Shown here: piece after piece, positions 25,505 to 39,640 of the stretch
Numbering within the stretch: position 1 is the first letter of the stretch
How the letters are laid out: every line of letters begins with the position of its first letter
NCBI GenBank assembly: GCA_029961685.1
Contig: JARWKL010000001.1
Span: 26,548,295-26,612,294 of the forward strand
Source of the DNA: Aristolochia californica
Taxonomy: Eukaryota > Streptophyta > Magnoliopsida > Piperales > Aristolochiaceae
Direction of reading: 5' to 3'
Length of the DNA stretch: 64,000 nt
The notes under the pieces: model-generated
What the model was told of the DNA's origin: nothing
What the model saw: the letters and a program-made list of their open reading frames with translations, nothing else
The model's database searches: none
Made by a program: the position numbers and the translations under genes

Positions 25505-28500
25505 AAAAAGGCAAATAGATCACCACAAAATGAAAATTTGAGAGTATATGTATGGAAAAAAATTAAAAAAACAAAAAATGTATGTAAAGAAAATTTATTC
25601 GCACACCACACATAAACACAAAATTTTTTTTATCCAAGTTTGGGAAATTCCACTAGTTGAACCCTAATTACTTAGAATTTTTTTAAGAAAGAGATTTCTT
25701 CTACACATGTTTTACCAATGGATATGCATGCTTGAAACATGTTAAAGATGCAAATGACTTGTGGATCCAAACCTTTTAAAGTGAATAAAAAATGCTAATT
25801 AAATTCTCAAGTGAATGTGCGGTGGGATATTTACCTTAGTCGAACAAGCCATTATTTTGCCCATTTACAAAAAGTTGACCTAACAATCATAGATGATTGT
25901 AAAGTGATTTATCATGCGTAACGGGCTATATTTTTGTAAGAAATGACGTATGGATTGCGAGTCAATGCTCAATAAAAAATCCTCCGCCTCCCCCATTTCC
26001 CGACGATTGCCAACCCTAATATATAAAAACTAAAAAGAGTTTACCATCCCTAAAAATTACAGACACTCTTCGGAATTATTTCTTTCTACCTTTGTGCATT
26101 GTGCCTTTTCATTTTAGATGTATTTTTTTTTTAAATCAACACTTTGTGATTTCTCTCTCCCTTCATCCCATCAAAATAAAAGGCACATAGATAAAACAAA
26201 AATTAAAATTTTAGAGTTTATGCATGGAAAAAATTTAAAAAAACAACAATTATAAGTATAGAAAATTTATTCGCACAACACAAATGAACAGAAAAGTTTT
26301 TTTATCCATGTTTGGGAAATTCCTCTAGTTCAACCCTAATAGCTTGGAATTTTATAAGAAAGACATTTCTTCCACTCATGTTTCAACAATGGATATGCAT
26401 GCTTGAAACATATTAAAGATGCAAATGACCTATGGGTCCAAAAAGTTTAAAGAGAATAACTAACGGTCATTAAATTCTCAATTGAATGTGCGATGGAATA
26501 TTTGCCCGAGTCAAACAAGCCATTATTTTTCTCATTTACAAAAAGTTGACCTAAGAATCATAGATGAATATATTTTTCTAAGAAATGATTAATAGATTAG
26601 GCATCAACGCTCAATTAAAAATCCCCCGCCTCCCCCTTTTCCCACAATTGCAAAAACTAATATATAAAAACTAAAAAGAGTTTACAATCCCTAAAAATTA
26701 CAGGCACAATTTGGAATTATCTCTCTATATATTTGTGCATTGTGCATTTCCATTTTAGATGCTTTCTTTTTTCTTAAATAAAATTTTTAATTTTTCGCTC
26801 TATCTTCATCTCGTAAAGAAAGAAGGCAAATAGATCACAACAACATAAAATTTTTAGAATTTATGTATACAAAAAATTTAAAACAACAACATATGTCAGT
26901 AAAGAAATTTAATCGAACACCATAAATGAACACAAAAGTTTTGTTATCCAAGTTTGGGAACTTCGACTAGTTCAACCCTAATAGCTTGGAATTTTATAAG
27001 AAAGAGATTTCTTCTACACAAGTTTTAAAAATGTATATGCATCCTTGAAACATGTTAAAGATGTAAATGACCTATGGATCCAACCTTTTTAAAGAGAATA
27101 ACAAATGGCTATTAAATTCTCAAGTGAATGTGCGGTGGGATATTTACCCGAGTGAAACAAGCCATTATTTTGGCCATTTACAAAAACCTGACCAAACAAT
27201 CATAGATTATTGTAAAGAGATTTATCATGTGTAACAGGCTATATTTTTGTGGGAAATGACTTGTGGATTGGGAGTCAACACTCTCTTAAAAATCCCCCGC
27301 CTCCCCTTTCTCCCGATGATTGCAAGACCTGAGATATAAAAACTAAAAAGAGCTTACAATCCCTAAAAACTATAGACACTCTTTGGAATTGTCTCTCCCT
27401 ACATTTGTGCATTGTTCATTTGCATTTTAGATGTATATTTTTTTCTTGAATAAAAAATTTTAGATTTCGCTCTCCTTTCTTCCTGTAAACAAAAAAGGCA
27501 AATAGATCACATGTAAATGAAAAGTTTAGAATTTTTGAATGGAAAAAATTGAAAAAAACAACAAATATAAGTAAAGAAAATTGATTCGCACACCACAAAT
27601 GAACAAAAAGGTTTTGTTATCCTAGTTTATGAAATTCCACTAGTTCAACCCAAATAGGATGGAATTTTATAAGAAAGATATTTCCTCTACACGTGTTTTA
27701 AATATGTTTTTGCATGCTAGAAACTTGTTACAGCTGCAAATGACCTATGGATCCAAATCTTTTAAAGAAAATAACAAACACCCATTAAATTCTCAAGTAA
27801 ACGTGCGGTTGGATATTTACACGAGTCAAACAAACCATTTTTTTGGCCATTTTAAAAAAGCTGACTTAACTATCATGGATGATTGTAAAGTGATTTATCA
27901 TGCATAACGGGCTATATTTTTGTAAGAAATGACTTATTGATTGGGAGTCAACGCTATGTGAAAAATCCCCCGCCTTCCTCTTTTCCCAACAATTGCAAAA
28001 CCTAATATATAAAAACTAAAAAGAGTTTTCAATCCCTAAAAATTACAGACACTGTTACGAATTATGTCTCTCTACATTTGTGCATAGTGCATTTCCATTT
28101 TAAATGTATACTTTTTTCTTAAATCAAAACTTTGAGTTTTTGCTCTCCCTTCATCCCGTAAATAAAAAAGGCAAATACCTCACAACACAATAAAAATTTT
28201 AGAGTTTAGGTAAGGAAAAAATTTAAAACAAAAATAAATATAAGTGTAGAAAATTTATTCTCACACCAAAAAGGAACACAAAAGTTTTTTTATCCATGTT
28301 TTTGAAATTCCATTAGTTCAACCCAAATAACTTGGAATTTTATAAGAAAGAGATTTCTTCTACAAATGTTTTAAAAATGGATATGCATGCTTGAAATATG
28401 TTAAAGATGTAAATGACCAATGGATCCAAACATTTCAAAGAGAATAACAAACGCTCATTAAATTCTCACCTGAACGTCCGGTGGGATATACACTCGAGTC

Positions 28501-30183
28501 AAACTAGCCATTACTTTGCCCATTTACAAAAAGCTGACCTAGCAATCAGAGAATATTGTAAAGTGATTTGTCATGCGTAATGGGCTATATTTCGAAGAAA
28601 TGACTTATGGATTGGGGGTCAACGCTAAGTGAAAATTGCCCTGCCTCCCCTTTTCCCGATGATTGAACAACCTAATATACAAAAACTAAAAAGAGTTTAC
28701 AATCCCTAAAAATTACAGACATACTTTGGAATTATCTCTCTCAATATTTGAGCATTGTGCATTTCCTTTCTAGATTTACACTTTTTTCTTTAACCAAAAC
28801 TTTGAGTTTTCGCTCTCCCTTCATCCCGTAAACAAAAAAGGCAAATAGATCACAACAAAATGAAAGTTTTAGAGTTTACATATGGAAAAAATTTAAAACA
28901 ATAGCAAATATAAGGAAAGGAAATTTATTCGCACACCACAAATGAACACAAAACTTTTGTTGTACAAGTTCCAAAAATTCCACTTGTTCAACCCTAACAG
29001 GGTGGAATTTTATAAGAAGGAGATTTCTTCTACACATGTTTTAAAAAGGGATATGCATGCTTGGAATATGTTAAAGAAACAAATGACCTATGGATCCAAA
29101 TCTTTTCAAGAAAATAAAAACACTCTTTAAATTCTCAAGTGAACGTGCGGTGGGATATATACCCGAGTGAAACAAGCCATTATTTTGCGCATTTACAAAA
29201 AACTGCCTAACAATCATAGATGATTGTAATGTGATTTATTATGTGTAATGGGCTATATTTTTTTAAGAAATGACCTATGGACTGGGAGTCAACGCTCAGT
29301 TAAAAATCTCTCGCCTCCCCCTTTTCCTGACGATTGTAAAAACTAATATATAAAAACTAAAAAGTGTTTATAGTCCCTAAAAAATACAGATACTCTTTGG
29401 AATAATCTCTCTCTACATTTGTGTGTTACGCATTTCCATTTTAGATGTATAATTTTTTCTTAAATTAAAACTTTGAGTTTTCGTTCTCCCTTGATCCCGT
29501 ATAAAAAAAAGGCAAATAGATCACAACAAAATGAAAATTTTGGAGTTTATGTATGGAAGAAATTTAAAACAACAAAAAATGTAAGTAAAAAAAATTTATT
29601 CACGCACCACAAATGTACACAAAAGTTTTGTTATCCAAATTTGGGAAATTCCACTAGTTCAACCTAATTGCTTAGAATTTTATAAGAAAGAGATTTCTTC
29701 TACACATGTTCTAACAATGGATATGCATGCTTAAAACATGTTAAAGCGGTAGATGACCTATGAATCCAAACCTTTTAAAGAGAATAACAAAAGCTCGTTA
29801 AATTCTCAAGTGAACCTGCGGTGGGATATTTACGTGAGTCGAACAAGCTATTATTTTGCCGATTTGCAAAAATCTGACCTAACAATCATAGATGATTGTA
29901 AAGTGATTTATCAAGTGTAACTAGCTATATTCTTTTAAGAAATGACTTACGGATTGGGAGTCAACACTCAGTTAAAAATTCCCCACCCCACCATTTTTCT
30001 GACGATTGCAAAAACAAATATATAAAAACATAAAAGAGTTTACAATCAATAAAAATTACAGACACTCTTCAGAATTATCTCTCACTATATTTGTGCATAG
30101 TGCATTTCAATTTTAGATGTATACTTTTTTCTTAAATCAAAACATGTAGTTTTCACTCTCCCTTCAACCCGTATACAAAAAAG
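25505..30183 (+). repeat. Seven-monomer higher-order block, copy 1
   Basis: Seven monomers, with anchors at 25758, 26429, 27071, 27744, 28417, 29087 and 29757, recur in the same order at 30184-35230. Shared private variants in order are: GAGAGTATATGTATGG (25540 and 30213), TTTTACCAATGG, GATTAGGCATCAACGCTC (26597 and 31290), AGATGCTTTC (26757 and 31456), CCTGAGATATAAAAAC (27328 and 32699), ACACGTGTTTTAAA, CCCTAACAGGGTGG (near 28993, with a variant near 34370), GCTTAAAACATG. The offset is about 4673 bp for the first two monomers and 5373 bp for the last five because copy 2 carries one extra monomer. About 31 bp is missing near 26569. The last 330 bp do not match copy 2 well. Confidence 0.85.
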
Positions 30184-33100
30184 GCAAATAGATCACCACA
30201 AAATGAAAATTTGAGAGTATATGTATGGAAAAAATTTAAAACAACAAAAAATGTAAGTAAAGAAAATTTATTGGCACACCACAAATGAACACAAAAGTTT
30301 TGTTATCCAAGTTTAGGAAATTCCACTAGTTCAACCCTAATAACTTTGAATTTTTTAAGAAAGAGATTTCTTCTACACATGTTTTACCAATGGATATGCA
30401 TGCTTGAAACATGTTAAAGATGCAAATTACCTATGGATCCAAACCTTTTAAAGAGAATAACAAACGCTCATTAAATTTTCTAAGTGAATGTGCGGTGGGA
30501 TATTTACCCGAGTCGAACAAGCCATTATTTTGCCCATTTACAAAAAGCAGACCTAACAATCATAGATGATTGTAAAGTGATTTATCATGTGTAACGGGCT
30601 ATATTTTTTTAAGAAATGACATATGGATTGCGAGTCAATGCTCAGTTAAAAATCCCCCGCCTCCCCCATTTCCCGATGATTGCAAAACCTAATATATAAA
30701 AACTAAAAAGCATTTACCATCCCTAAAAATTATAGACACTCTTTGGAATTATTTCTCTCTACCTTTGTGCATTGTGCATTTCCATTTTAGATGTATTATT
30801 TTTTTTAAATCAACACTTTGAGATTTCTCTCTCCCTTCATCCCGTAAAAATAAAAGGCAAATAGATCAAAAAAAAAATTTAGAGTTTATGTACCAAAAAA
30901 ATTTAAAACAACAACAATTATAATTAAAGAAAATTTATTTGCACACCACAAATGAACACAAAAGTTTTTTTATCCAAGTTTGAGAAATTCCTCTAGTTCA
31001 ACCCTAATAGCTTGGAATGTCATAAGAAAGCAATTTCTTCTACACGTGTTTTAACAATGGATATACATGCTTGAAACATGTTAAAGATGCAAATGACCTA
31101 TGGATCCAAAAATTTTAAAGAGAATAACAAATACTCATTAAATTCTCAAGTGAACGTGCGGTGGGATATTTGCCCGAGTCAAACAAACCATTATTTTTCT
31201 CATTCACAAAAAGCTGACCTAAGAATCATAGATGAATGTAAAGTCATTTATCATGAGTAACGGGCTATATTTTTGTAAGAAATGATTAATGGATTAGGCA
31301 TCAACGCTCAGTTAAAAATCCCCCGCCTCCCCCTTTTCCTGACAATTGCAAAAACTAATATATAAAAACTAAAAAGAGTTTACAACCCCTAAAAATTGCA
31401 GGCACAGTTTGCAATTATCTCTCTCCACATTTTTGCATTGTGCATTTCTAGTTTAGATGCTTTCTTTTTTTCTTAAATAAAATTTTTAATTTTTCTCTCT
31501 GTCTTCATCCCATAATGAAAGAAGGCAAATAGATCACAACAAAATGAAAATATTAGAGTTTATATATAGAAAAAATTTAAAACAACAACATATGTTAGTA
31601 AAGAAAATTTAATCGAACACCATAAATGAACACCAAAGTTTTGTTATCCATGTTTGGGAACTTCCACTAGTTCAACCCTAATAGCTATGAATTTTATAAG
31701 AAAGAGATATCTTCTACAAATGTTTTAAAAATGTATATGCATGCTTGAAACATGTTAAAGATGCAAATGACCTATTGATCCAAACTTTTTAAAGAGAATA
31801 ATAAACGCTCATTAAATTCTCATGTGAATGTGCGGTGGGATATTTACCCGAGTGAAACAAGCCATTATTTTGGCCATTTACAAAAACCTAATCTAACAAT
31901 CATAGATTCTTGTAAAGTGATTTATCATGCGTAACAGGCTATATTTTTTTAGGAAATGACTTGTTGATTGGGAGTCAACACTCTGTTAAAAATCCCCCGC
32001 CTCCCCCTTTTCCTGACAATTACAAAAACTAATATATAAAAACTAAAAAGAGTTTACAACCCCTAAAAATTACAGGCACGGTTTGGAATTATCTCTCTCC
32101 TCATTTGTGCATTGTGCATTTCCAGTTTAGATGCTTTATTTTTTCTTAAATAAATTTTTTGATTTTTCTCTCTGTATTCATCCCATAAAGAAAGAAAGCA
32201 AATAGATCACAAAAAAATGAAAATATTAGAGTTTATGTATAGAAAAAATTTAAAACAACAACATATGTTAGGAAAGAAAATTTCATCGAACACCATAAAT
32301 GAACACCAAAGTTTTGTTATCCATGTTTTGGAACTTCCACTAGTTCAACCCTAATAGCTATGAATTTTATAAGAAAGAGATATCTTCTACACATGTTTTA
32401 AAAATGTATATGCATGCTTGAAACATGTTAAAGATGCAAATGACCTATGGATCCAAATTTTTTAAAGAGAATAACAAACGCTCATTAAATTCTCATGTGG
32501 ACATGCGGGGGGATATTTACCCAAGTGAAACAAGCCATTATTTTGTCCATTTACAAAAATATGACCTAACAATCATAGATTATTGTAAAGTGATTTATCA
32601 TGCGTAACAGGCTATAGTTTTTGAGGAAATGACTTGTCAATTGGGAGTCAACACTCTATTAAAAATCCCCGCTTCCTCCTTTTCCCGACGATTGCAAAAC
32701 CTGAGATATAAAAACTAAAAAGAACTTACAATCCCTAAAAGCTACAGACACTCTTTGGAATTGTCTCTCTCTATGTTTGTACATTTTGCATTTTCAATTT
32801 AGATGTATAATTTTTTCTTAAATTAAAACTTTGAAATTTCGCTCTCCTTTCATTCCATAAACAAAAAAGGCAAATAGGTCACAAGAAAATGAAAAGTTTA
32901 GAATTTTTGTATGGAAAAAAATTGAAAAAAACAACAAATATAAGTAAATAAAATTTATTCGCACACCACAAATGAACACAAAATTTTTGCTTTCCAAGTT
33001 TAGGAAATTCCATTAGTTCACCCTAATTTGATGGAATTTTATAAGAAAGAGATTTCTCCTACACGTGTTTTAAAAATGTTTATGCCTGCTTGAAACATGT

Positions 33101-35230
33101 TAAAGATACAAATGACCTATGGATTCAAACATTTTAAAGAGAATAACAAATGCTCATCAAATTCTCAAGTGAACGTGCAGTGGGATATATACACGAGTCA
33201 AACAAACCATTTTTTGCCTATTTTCAAAAAGCTGACCTAACTATCATAGATGATTGTAAAGTGATTTATCATACGTAATGGTCTATATTTTTTGTAAGAA
33301 ATGACTTATGGATAGGGAGTCAACACTATGTTAAAAATCCCCCGCCTCCCTCTTTTCCCAACGATTGCAAAACCTAATATATAAAAACTAAAAACAGTTT
33401 ACAATCCCTAAAAATTATAGACACTATTAGGAATTATCTCTCTCTACATTTGTGCAATGTGCATTTCCATTTTAAATGTATACTTTTTTCTTAAATAAGC
33501 ACTTTGAGTTTTTCGCTCTCCCTTCACCCCATTAATAAAAAAGGCAAATACATCACAAAAAAATTAAAATTTTATAGTTTAGGTAAGGAAAAAATTTAAA
33601 ACAAAAATAAATATAAATGTATAAAATTTATTCGTACACCAGAAATGAACACAAAAGGTTTTTTATCCAAGTTTTTGAAATTCCACTAGTTCAACCCAAA
33701 AAGCTTGGAATTTTATAAGAAGGAGATTTCTTCTACATATGTTTTAAAAATGGATATGCATGCTTGAAACATGTTAAATATGTAAATGACGTATGGATCC
33801 AAACCTTTCAAAAAGAATAACAAACGCTCATTAAATTCTCAACTGAACGTCCGATGGGATATTTACTCGAGTCAAACAAGCCATTATTTTGCCCATTTAC
33901 AAAAAGCTGACCTAGCAATCATAGATGATTGTAAAGTGATTTATCATGCGTAACGGGCTATATTTTTAAGAAATGACTTATGGATTGGGAGTCAACGATA
34001 AGTGAAAAATGCCTGGCCTCCCCCTTTCCTGATGATAGTAAACCTAATATATAAAAACTAAAAAGAGTTTAAAATCCTTAAAAATTATAGACACCGTTTG
34101 GAATTATCTCTCTCAACATTTGGGCATTGTGCATTTCCATTTTTGATTTATACTTTTTTATTTAATCAAAAAATTGAGTTTTTCGCTCTCCTTTCATCCC
34201 GTAAACAAAAAAGGCAAATAGATCACAACAAAATGAAAGTTTTAGAGTTTATATATGGAAAAAATTTAAAACAAAAAAAATTATAAGGAAGGGAAATTGA
34301 TCCGCACACCACAAATGAACACAAAAGTTTTGTTATATAAGTTTGGGAAATTCCACTAGTTCATCCCAAACAGGGTGAAATTTTATAAGAAAGAGATTTC
34401 TTCTACACATGTTTTAAAAATGGATATGCATGCTTGAAACATGTTAAAGAAGCAAATGACCTATGGATCCAAATCTTTTAAAGAGAATAACAAACGCTCT
34501 TTAAATTCCCAAGTGAATGTGCGGTGGGATATTTACCGGAGTGAAACAAGTCATTATTTTCCCCATTTACAAAAAGCTGCCTAACAATCATAGACGATTG
34601 TAATGTGATTTATCATGTGTAACGGGCTATATTTTTGTAAGAAATGACTTATGGATTGGGGGTCAATGCTCAGTTAAAAATCCCTCACCTCCCCCTTTTC
34701 CCGACGATTGAAAAAACTAATATATAAAAAGTAAAAAGAGTTTACAATCCCTAAAAAATACAGATACTCTTTGGAATAATCTCTCTCTAAATTTGTGCAT
34801 TGTGTATTTCCATTTTAGATATATAATTTTTTCTTAAATCAAAACTTTGATTTTCGCTCTCCCTTCATCCTGAATACAAAAAAGGCAAATAGATCACAAC
34901 AAAATGAAAATTTTAGAGTTTATGTATGGAAAAATTTAAAACAACAACAAATGTATGTATCGAAAAAATTTTCACGCACCACAAATGAACACAAATTTTT
35001 TTTTAGCTAAGTTTGGGAAATTTCACTAGTTAAAACCTAATTGCTTATAATTTTATAAGAAAGAGATTTCTTCTACACATGTTCTAACAATGGATATGAA
35101 TGCTTAAAACATGTTAAAGAGGCAAATGACCTATGGATCCAAACCTTTTAAAGAGAATAAAAAACACTCGTTAAATTCTCAAGTCAACCTTCGGTGGGAT
35201 AGTTACCCGAGAAGAACAAACCATTATTTT
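30184..35230 (+). repeat. Seven-monomer higher-order block, copy 2 with an extra monomer
   Basis: Eight monomers, with anchors at 30430, 31097, 31771, 32444, 33116, 33790, 34460 and 35130, correspond to the seven of 25505-30183. The third and fourth (31771 and 32444) both match the single monomer at 27071, so one monomer was duplicated inside this copy. It is more divergent from its partner than the five-monomer blocks are from each other, so the duplication is older. Confidence 0.85.
31320..32650 (+). repeat. Single-monomer tandem duplication
   Basis: Two adjacent units, about 31320-31985 and 31990-32650, share variants absent from most other monomers: ACAACCCCTAAAAATT followed by a GGCAC string, a TTTAGATGCTTT start, AAAGAGATATCTTCTACA (EcoRV site) at about 31703 and 32376, TAGCTATGAATTTTAT, and AATGTATATGCATGC. 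The offset is 673 bp, one monomer. It is the extra unit that distinguishes 30184-35230 from 25505-30183. Confidence 0.85.
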
Positions 35231-36660
35231 TCCCATTTACAAAAGCCTGCCTAACAATCATAGATGATTGTATTGTTATTTATCATGCATAACGGGTTAT
35301 ATTTTTTATGAAATAACTTATGGATTGGAAGTCATAACTCAGTTAAAAATCCCCCGCCTCCCCCTTTTCCCTACAATTGTAAAACCTAATATAAAAACAA
35401 AAAAAAATTTACAAACCCTAAAAATTAGAGACATTCTTTGGAATTATCTCTCTCTACATTTGTGCATTGTACATTTAAATTTTAGATGTATACTTTTTTC
35501 TTAAATAAAACCTTTGAGATTTCGCTCTCCCTTCATCCCGTAAACAAAAAAGGCAAATAGATCGCAACAAAATGAAAATTTGAGAGATTATGAATGGAAA
35601 AAATTTAAAGCAACTACAAATATAAGTAAATAAAATTTATTCAAACATAGAAAATGAACACAAAAGTTTTGTTATCCAAGTTTGGGAAATTCCACTATTT
35701 TAACCCTAATAGCTTGGAATTTTATAAGAAAGAGATTTCTTCTACAGATGTTTTAAAAATTTTTATGGATGCTTGAAACATGTTAAATATGAAAATATCC
35801 TATGGATCTAAAACTTTTTAAAGAGAATATCAAACACTCATTAAATTCTCAAGTGAATGTGCAGTGGGAAATTTACCCGAGTCAAACAAGCCATTATTTT
35901 GCCCATTATGAAAAAGTTGACCTAACAATCATAGATGCCTATAAAGTATTTTATCATGCGTAATGGGCTATATTTTTTTAAGAAATGACTTATGGATTGG
36001 GAGTCAATCATAGATTTCTCCGCCTCCCCCTTTTAACAACGACTGCAAAACCTGTGATATAAAAACTAAAAAGAGCTTACAATCCCTAAAAACTACTGAC
36101 ACTCTTCGGAATTATCTCTCTATAAATTTATGCTTTGTGCCTTTCCATTTTAGATGTTTACTTTTTTCTTAAATCAAAACTTTGAGATTTTGCTCTCCCT
36201 TCATCCCGTAAACAAAAAAGGCAAATAGATCACAACAAAATGAAATATTTTAGAGTTTATGTAAGGAAAAAATTAAAAACTACAATAAATATAAGTAGTG
36301 AAAATTTATTCGCACACCACAAATGAACACAAAATTTTGTTATCCAAGTTTGGAAAATTTCAATAGTTCAACACTAATAGGTTGGAATTTTTTAAGAAAG
36401 AGATTTCTACTACACATGTTTTAAAAATGGATATGCAAGCTAGAAACATGTTAAAGATGCAAATGACCTATGGATCCAAACCTTTTTTAAGAGAATAAAA
36501 AAAGCTCATTAAACTCCCAGGTGAATGTGCGGTGGAAAATTTTCCTGAGTCAAACAAGCTATTATTTTGCCCATTGACAAAAAGCTGACCTAACAATCAT
36601 AGATCATTCTAAAGTGATTTATCATGAGTAACGGGCTATATTTTGGTAAGAAATGACTTA
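35231..36660 (+). repeat. Two monomers related to 39640-40980 and 47950-49290
   Basis: Anchors are at 35799 and 36467. Shared marks with the other two places are CCCTACAATTG followed by a string ending TTTACAAACCCTAAAA, GATATAAAAACTAAAAAGAGC, and AAATATAAGTAGTGAAAATT (near 36285, 40580 and 48895). Offsets are about 4290 bp to the second place and about 12.6 kb to the third. Confidence 0.75.
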
Positions 36661-38680
36661 TGGATTGCGTGTCAATGCTCTGTTAAAAATCCCCCACCTC
36701 CCCCTTTTCCCGACAGTTGAAAAACTAATATATAAAAACTAAAAACCATTTACAATCCCTAAAAATTACAGAAACTCTTTCGAATTATATCTCTCTAAAT
36801 TTGTTCATTGTGCATTTCAATTTTACATGTATACTTTTTTCTTAAATCAAAACTTTGAGATTTCTCTCTCCCTTCATCCCATAAAAAAAAAAAGGCAACT
36901 AGATCACAAAATATAAAAATTTAGAGTTTTTGTATGGAAAAAATTGAAAACAACAACAAATATAAGTAAAGAAAATTTATTCGCACACCACAAATGAACA
37001 CAAAAGTTTTGTTATCCAAGTTTAGGAAATTCCACTAGGTCAACCCTAATAGGAAGGAATTTTATAAGAAAGAGATTTCTTCTACACGTGTTTTAAAAAT
37101 GTTTATGCATGCTTGAAACATGTTAAAGATGCAAATGACCTATGGATCAAAACCTTTTAAAGAAAATAACAAACGCTCCTTGAATTCTCAAGTGAACGTT
37201 CAGTGTGATATTTATCCGAGTAGAACAAACCATTTTTTGGCCCATTTTCAAAAAATTGACCAAACTATCATAGATGATTGTAAAGTGATTTGTCATGCGT
37301 AACAGGCTATATTTTTGTAAGAAATGACTAATAGATTGGGAGTCAATGCTATGTTAAAAACCCCCCCGCCTCCCTCTTTTCCCAATGATTGCAAAACCTA
37401 ATATATAAAACCTAAAAAGAGTTTACAATCCCTACAAATTATAGACACTCTTAGGAATTATCTCTCTCTACATTTGACTGTAGTGCATTTCCATTTGAAT
37501 TGTGTACTTTTTTCTTAAATCAACACTTTGAGTTTTCGCTTTCCCTTCTTCCCGTACACAAAAAAGGCAAATACATCACAAAAAAATTAAAGTTTTAGAG
37601 TTTAGGTAAGGAAAAAATTTAAAACAACAATAAATATAAGTGTAGAAAATTTATTCACAAACCACAAATGAGCACAAAAGTTTTTTTATCCAAGTTTTTG
37701 AAATTCCACTAGTTCAACCCAAATAGCTTGGAATTTTATAAGAAAGAGATTTCTTCTACAAATGTTTTAAAAATGGATATGTATGCTTCAAACATTTTAA
37801 AGATGCAAATGACGTATGGATCCAAACCTTTCAAAGAGATTAACAAACGCTCATTAAAATCTCATGTGAACATCCGGTGGGATATTTACTCGAGTCAAAC
37901 AAGCCAATATTTTGCCGATTTATAAAAAGCTGACGTAGCAATCATAGATGATTGTAAAGTGATTTATCATGCGTAATGGGCTATATTTTTAAGAAATGAC
38001 TTATGGATTGGGAGTCAATGCTAAATGAAAAATGCCCCGCCTCACCCTATTCCCGACGATAGCAAAACCTAATATATAAAAACTAAAAAGAGTTTACAAT
38101 CCCTAAAAATTACAGACACTCTTTGGAATTATCTCTCTCAAAATTTGGTCATTATACATTTCCTTTTCAGATTTATACTTTTTTCTTAAATCAAAACTTT
38201 GAGTTTTCGCTCTCCCTTCATCCCGTATACAAAAAAGGAAAATAGATCACAATAAAATAAAAGTTTTAGAGTTTATATATGGAAAATATTTAAAACAACA
38301 ACCAATATAAGGACAGGAAATTTATTCGCACACCACAAATGAACACAAAATTTTTGTTATACAAGTTTGGGAAATTCTACTAGTTCAACCCTAACAGGGT
38401 GGAATTTTATAAGAAAGAGATTTCTTCTACACATGTTTTAAAAATGGATACGCATGTTTGAAACATGTTAAAGAAGAAAATGACCTATGGATCCAAATCT
38501 TTTAAATAGAATAACAAATGCTCTTTAAATTCTCAAGTGAACGTGCGGTGGGATATTTACCCGAGTGAAACAAGCCATTGTTTTGCCCATTTACAAAAAG
38601 CTGCCTAACAATCATAGATGATTGTAATGTTAATTATCATGCGAAATGGGCTATATTTTTGTAAGAAATGACTTATGGAT
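36660..38680 (+). repeat. Third, partial copy of the higher-order block
   Basis: Anchors at 37139, 37813 and 38484 match 33116, 33790 and 34460 at offsets of 4023-4024 bp (six monomers) and 27744, 28417 and 29087 further left. Marks are ACACGTGTTTTAAAAATG with TTTATGCATGC, TAAGTGTAGAAAATTTATTC, AAATGAAAAATGCCCCGCC, CCCTAACAGGGTGG (38391) and AGCTGCCTAACAATC. It stops at a deletion near 38680. Confidence 0.8.
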
Positions 38681-38690
38681 TTTTCCTACA
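38676..38690 (+). repeat. Deletion junction (about 410 bp lost)
   Basis: TTATGGATT passes into TTTCCTACACATGTTTT, joining early monomer sequence to the end of the same or a later monomer. The anchors at 38484 and 38743 are only 259 bp apart. GATT is present in both parental contexts (ATGGATT and GAGATTT), so a four-base microhomology is visible at the join. Confidence 0.85.
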
Positions 38691-39640
38691 CATGTTTTAA
38701 AAATGGATATGCATGCTTGAAACATGTTCAAGATGCAAATGACCTATGGATCCAACCCTTTTAAAGAGAATGACAAACACTGATTAAATTCTCAAGTGAC
38801 AGTGTGGTGGGATATTTACTCGAGTCAAACAAGCCATTATTTTTCCCATTAATAAAAAGCTGACCTAACAATCATAGATGATTTTAAAGTGATTTATCAT
38901 GTGTAACGGGCTATATTTTGTAAGAAATGACTTAAGGATTGGGAGTCAACTCTCATTTAAAAATCCCCCGCCTCCCTCATTTCCCAGCGACTGCAAAACC
39001 TAATTTATAAAAACTGAAAAGAGTTTACAATCCCTAAAAATCATAGACACTCAATGGAATTATCTATCTCTACATTTATGCATTGTGCATTTCCATTTTA
39101 GATGTATACTTTTTTCTTAAATTAAAACTTTGATTTTTCTCTCTCTCTCTCTTCATCCCGTAAACAAAAAAGGCAAATACATCACAAAAAAATGAAAATT
39201 TCAGAGTTTATGTAAGGAAAAAATATAAAACAACATCAAATATAAGTAAATAAATTTTTTTCCCACACCACAATTGAACACAAGTTTTTTTTTCCAAGTT
39301 TGTGAAATTCCACTAGTTCAACCCTAATTGAGAGTAATTTTATAAGAAATAGATTTCTTTTGCACATGCTTTAAAAACTGACATGCATGCTTGAAACATG
39401 TTAAAGATGCAAATGACCTATTATTCCAAACCTTTTAAACAGAATAAGAAACGCTCATTAAATTCTCAAGTGAACGTGTGGTGAGATATTTACCCGAGTC
39501 AAACAAGCAATTATTTTGCCCATTTACAAAAAGCTGACCTAACAGTCATAAATGATTGTAAAGTGATTTATCATGTGTAACTGGCTATATTTTTGTAAGA
39601 AATGACTTATGGATTGGAAGTCACCGCTCATTTAAAAATC
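38690..39640 (+). repeat. Monomers between two higher-order blocks
   Basis: Anchors are at 38743 and 39417. The stretch includes a short CT microsatellite at 39139-39152 (seven CT units), an expansion of the CTCTC string found there in other monomers. It has no counterpart in the 8.31-kb-offset copy, where the join falls inside the monomer at 47729. Confidence 0.75.
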
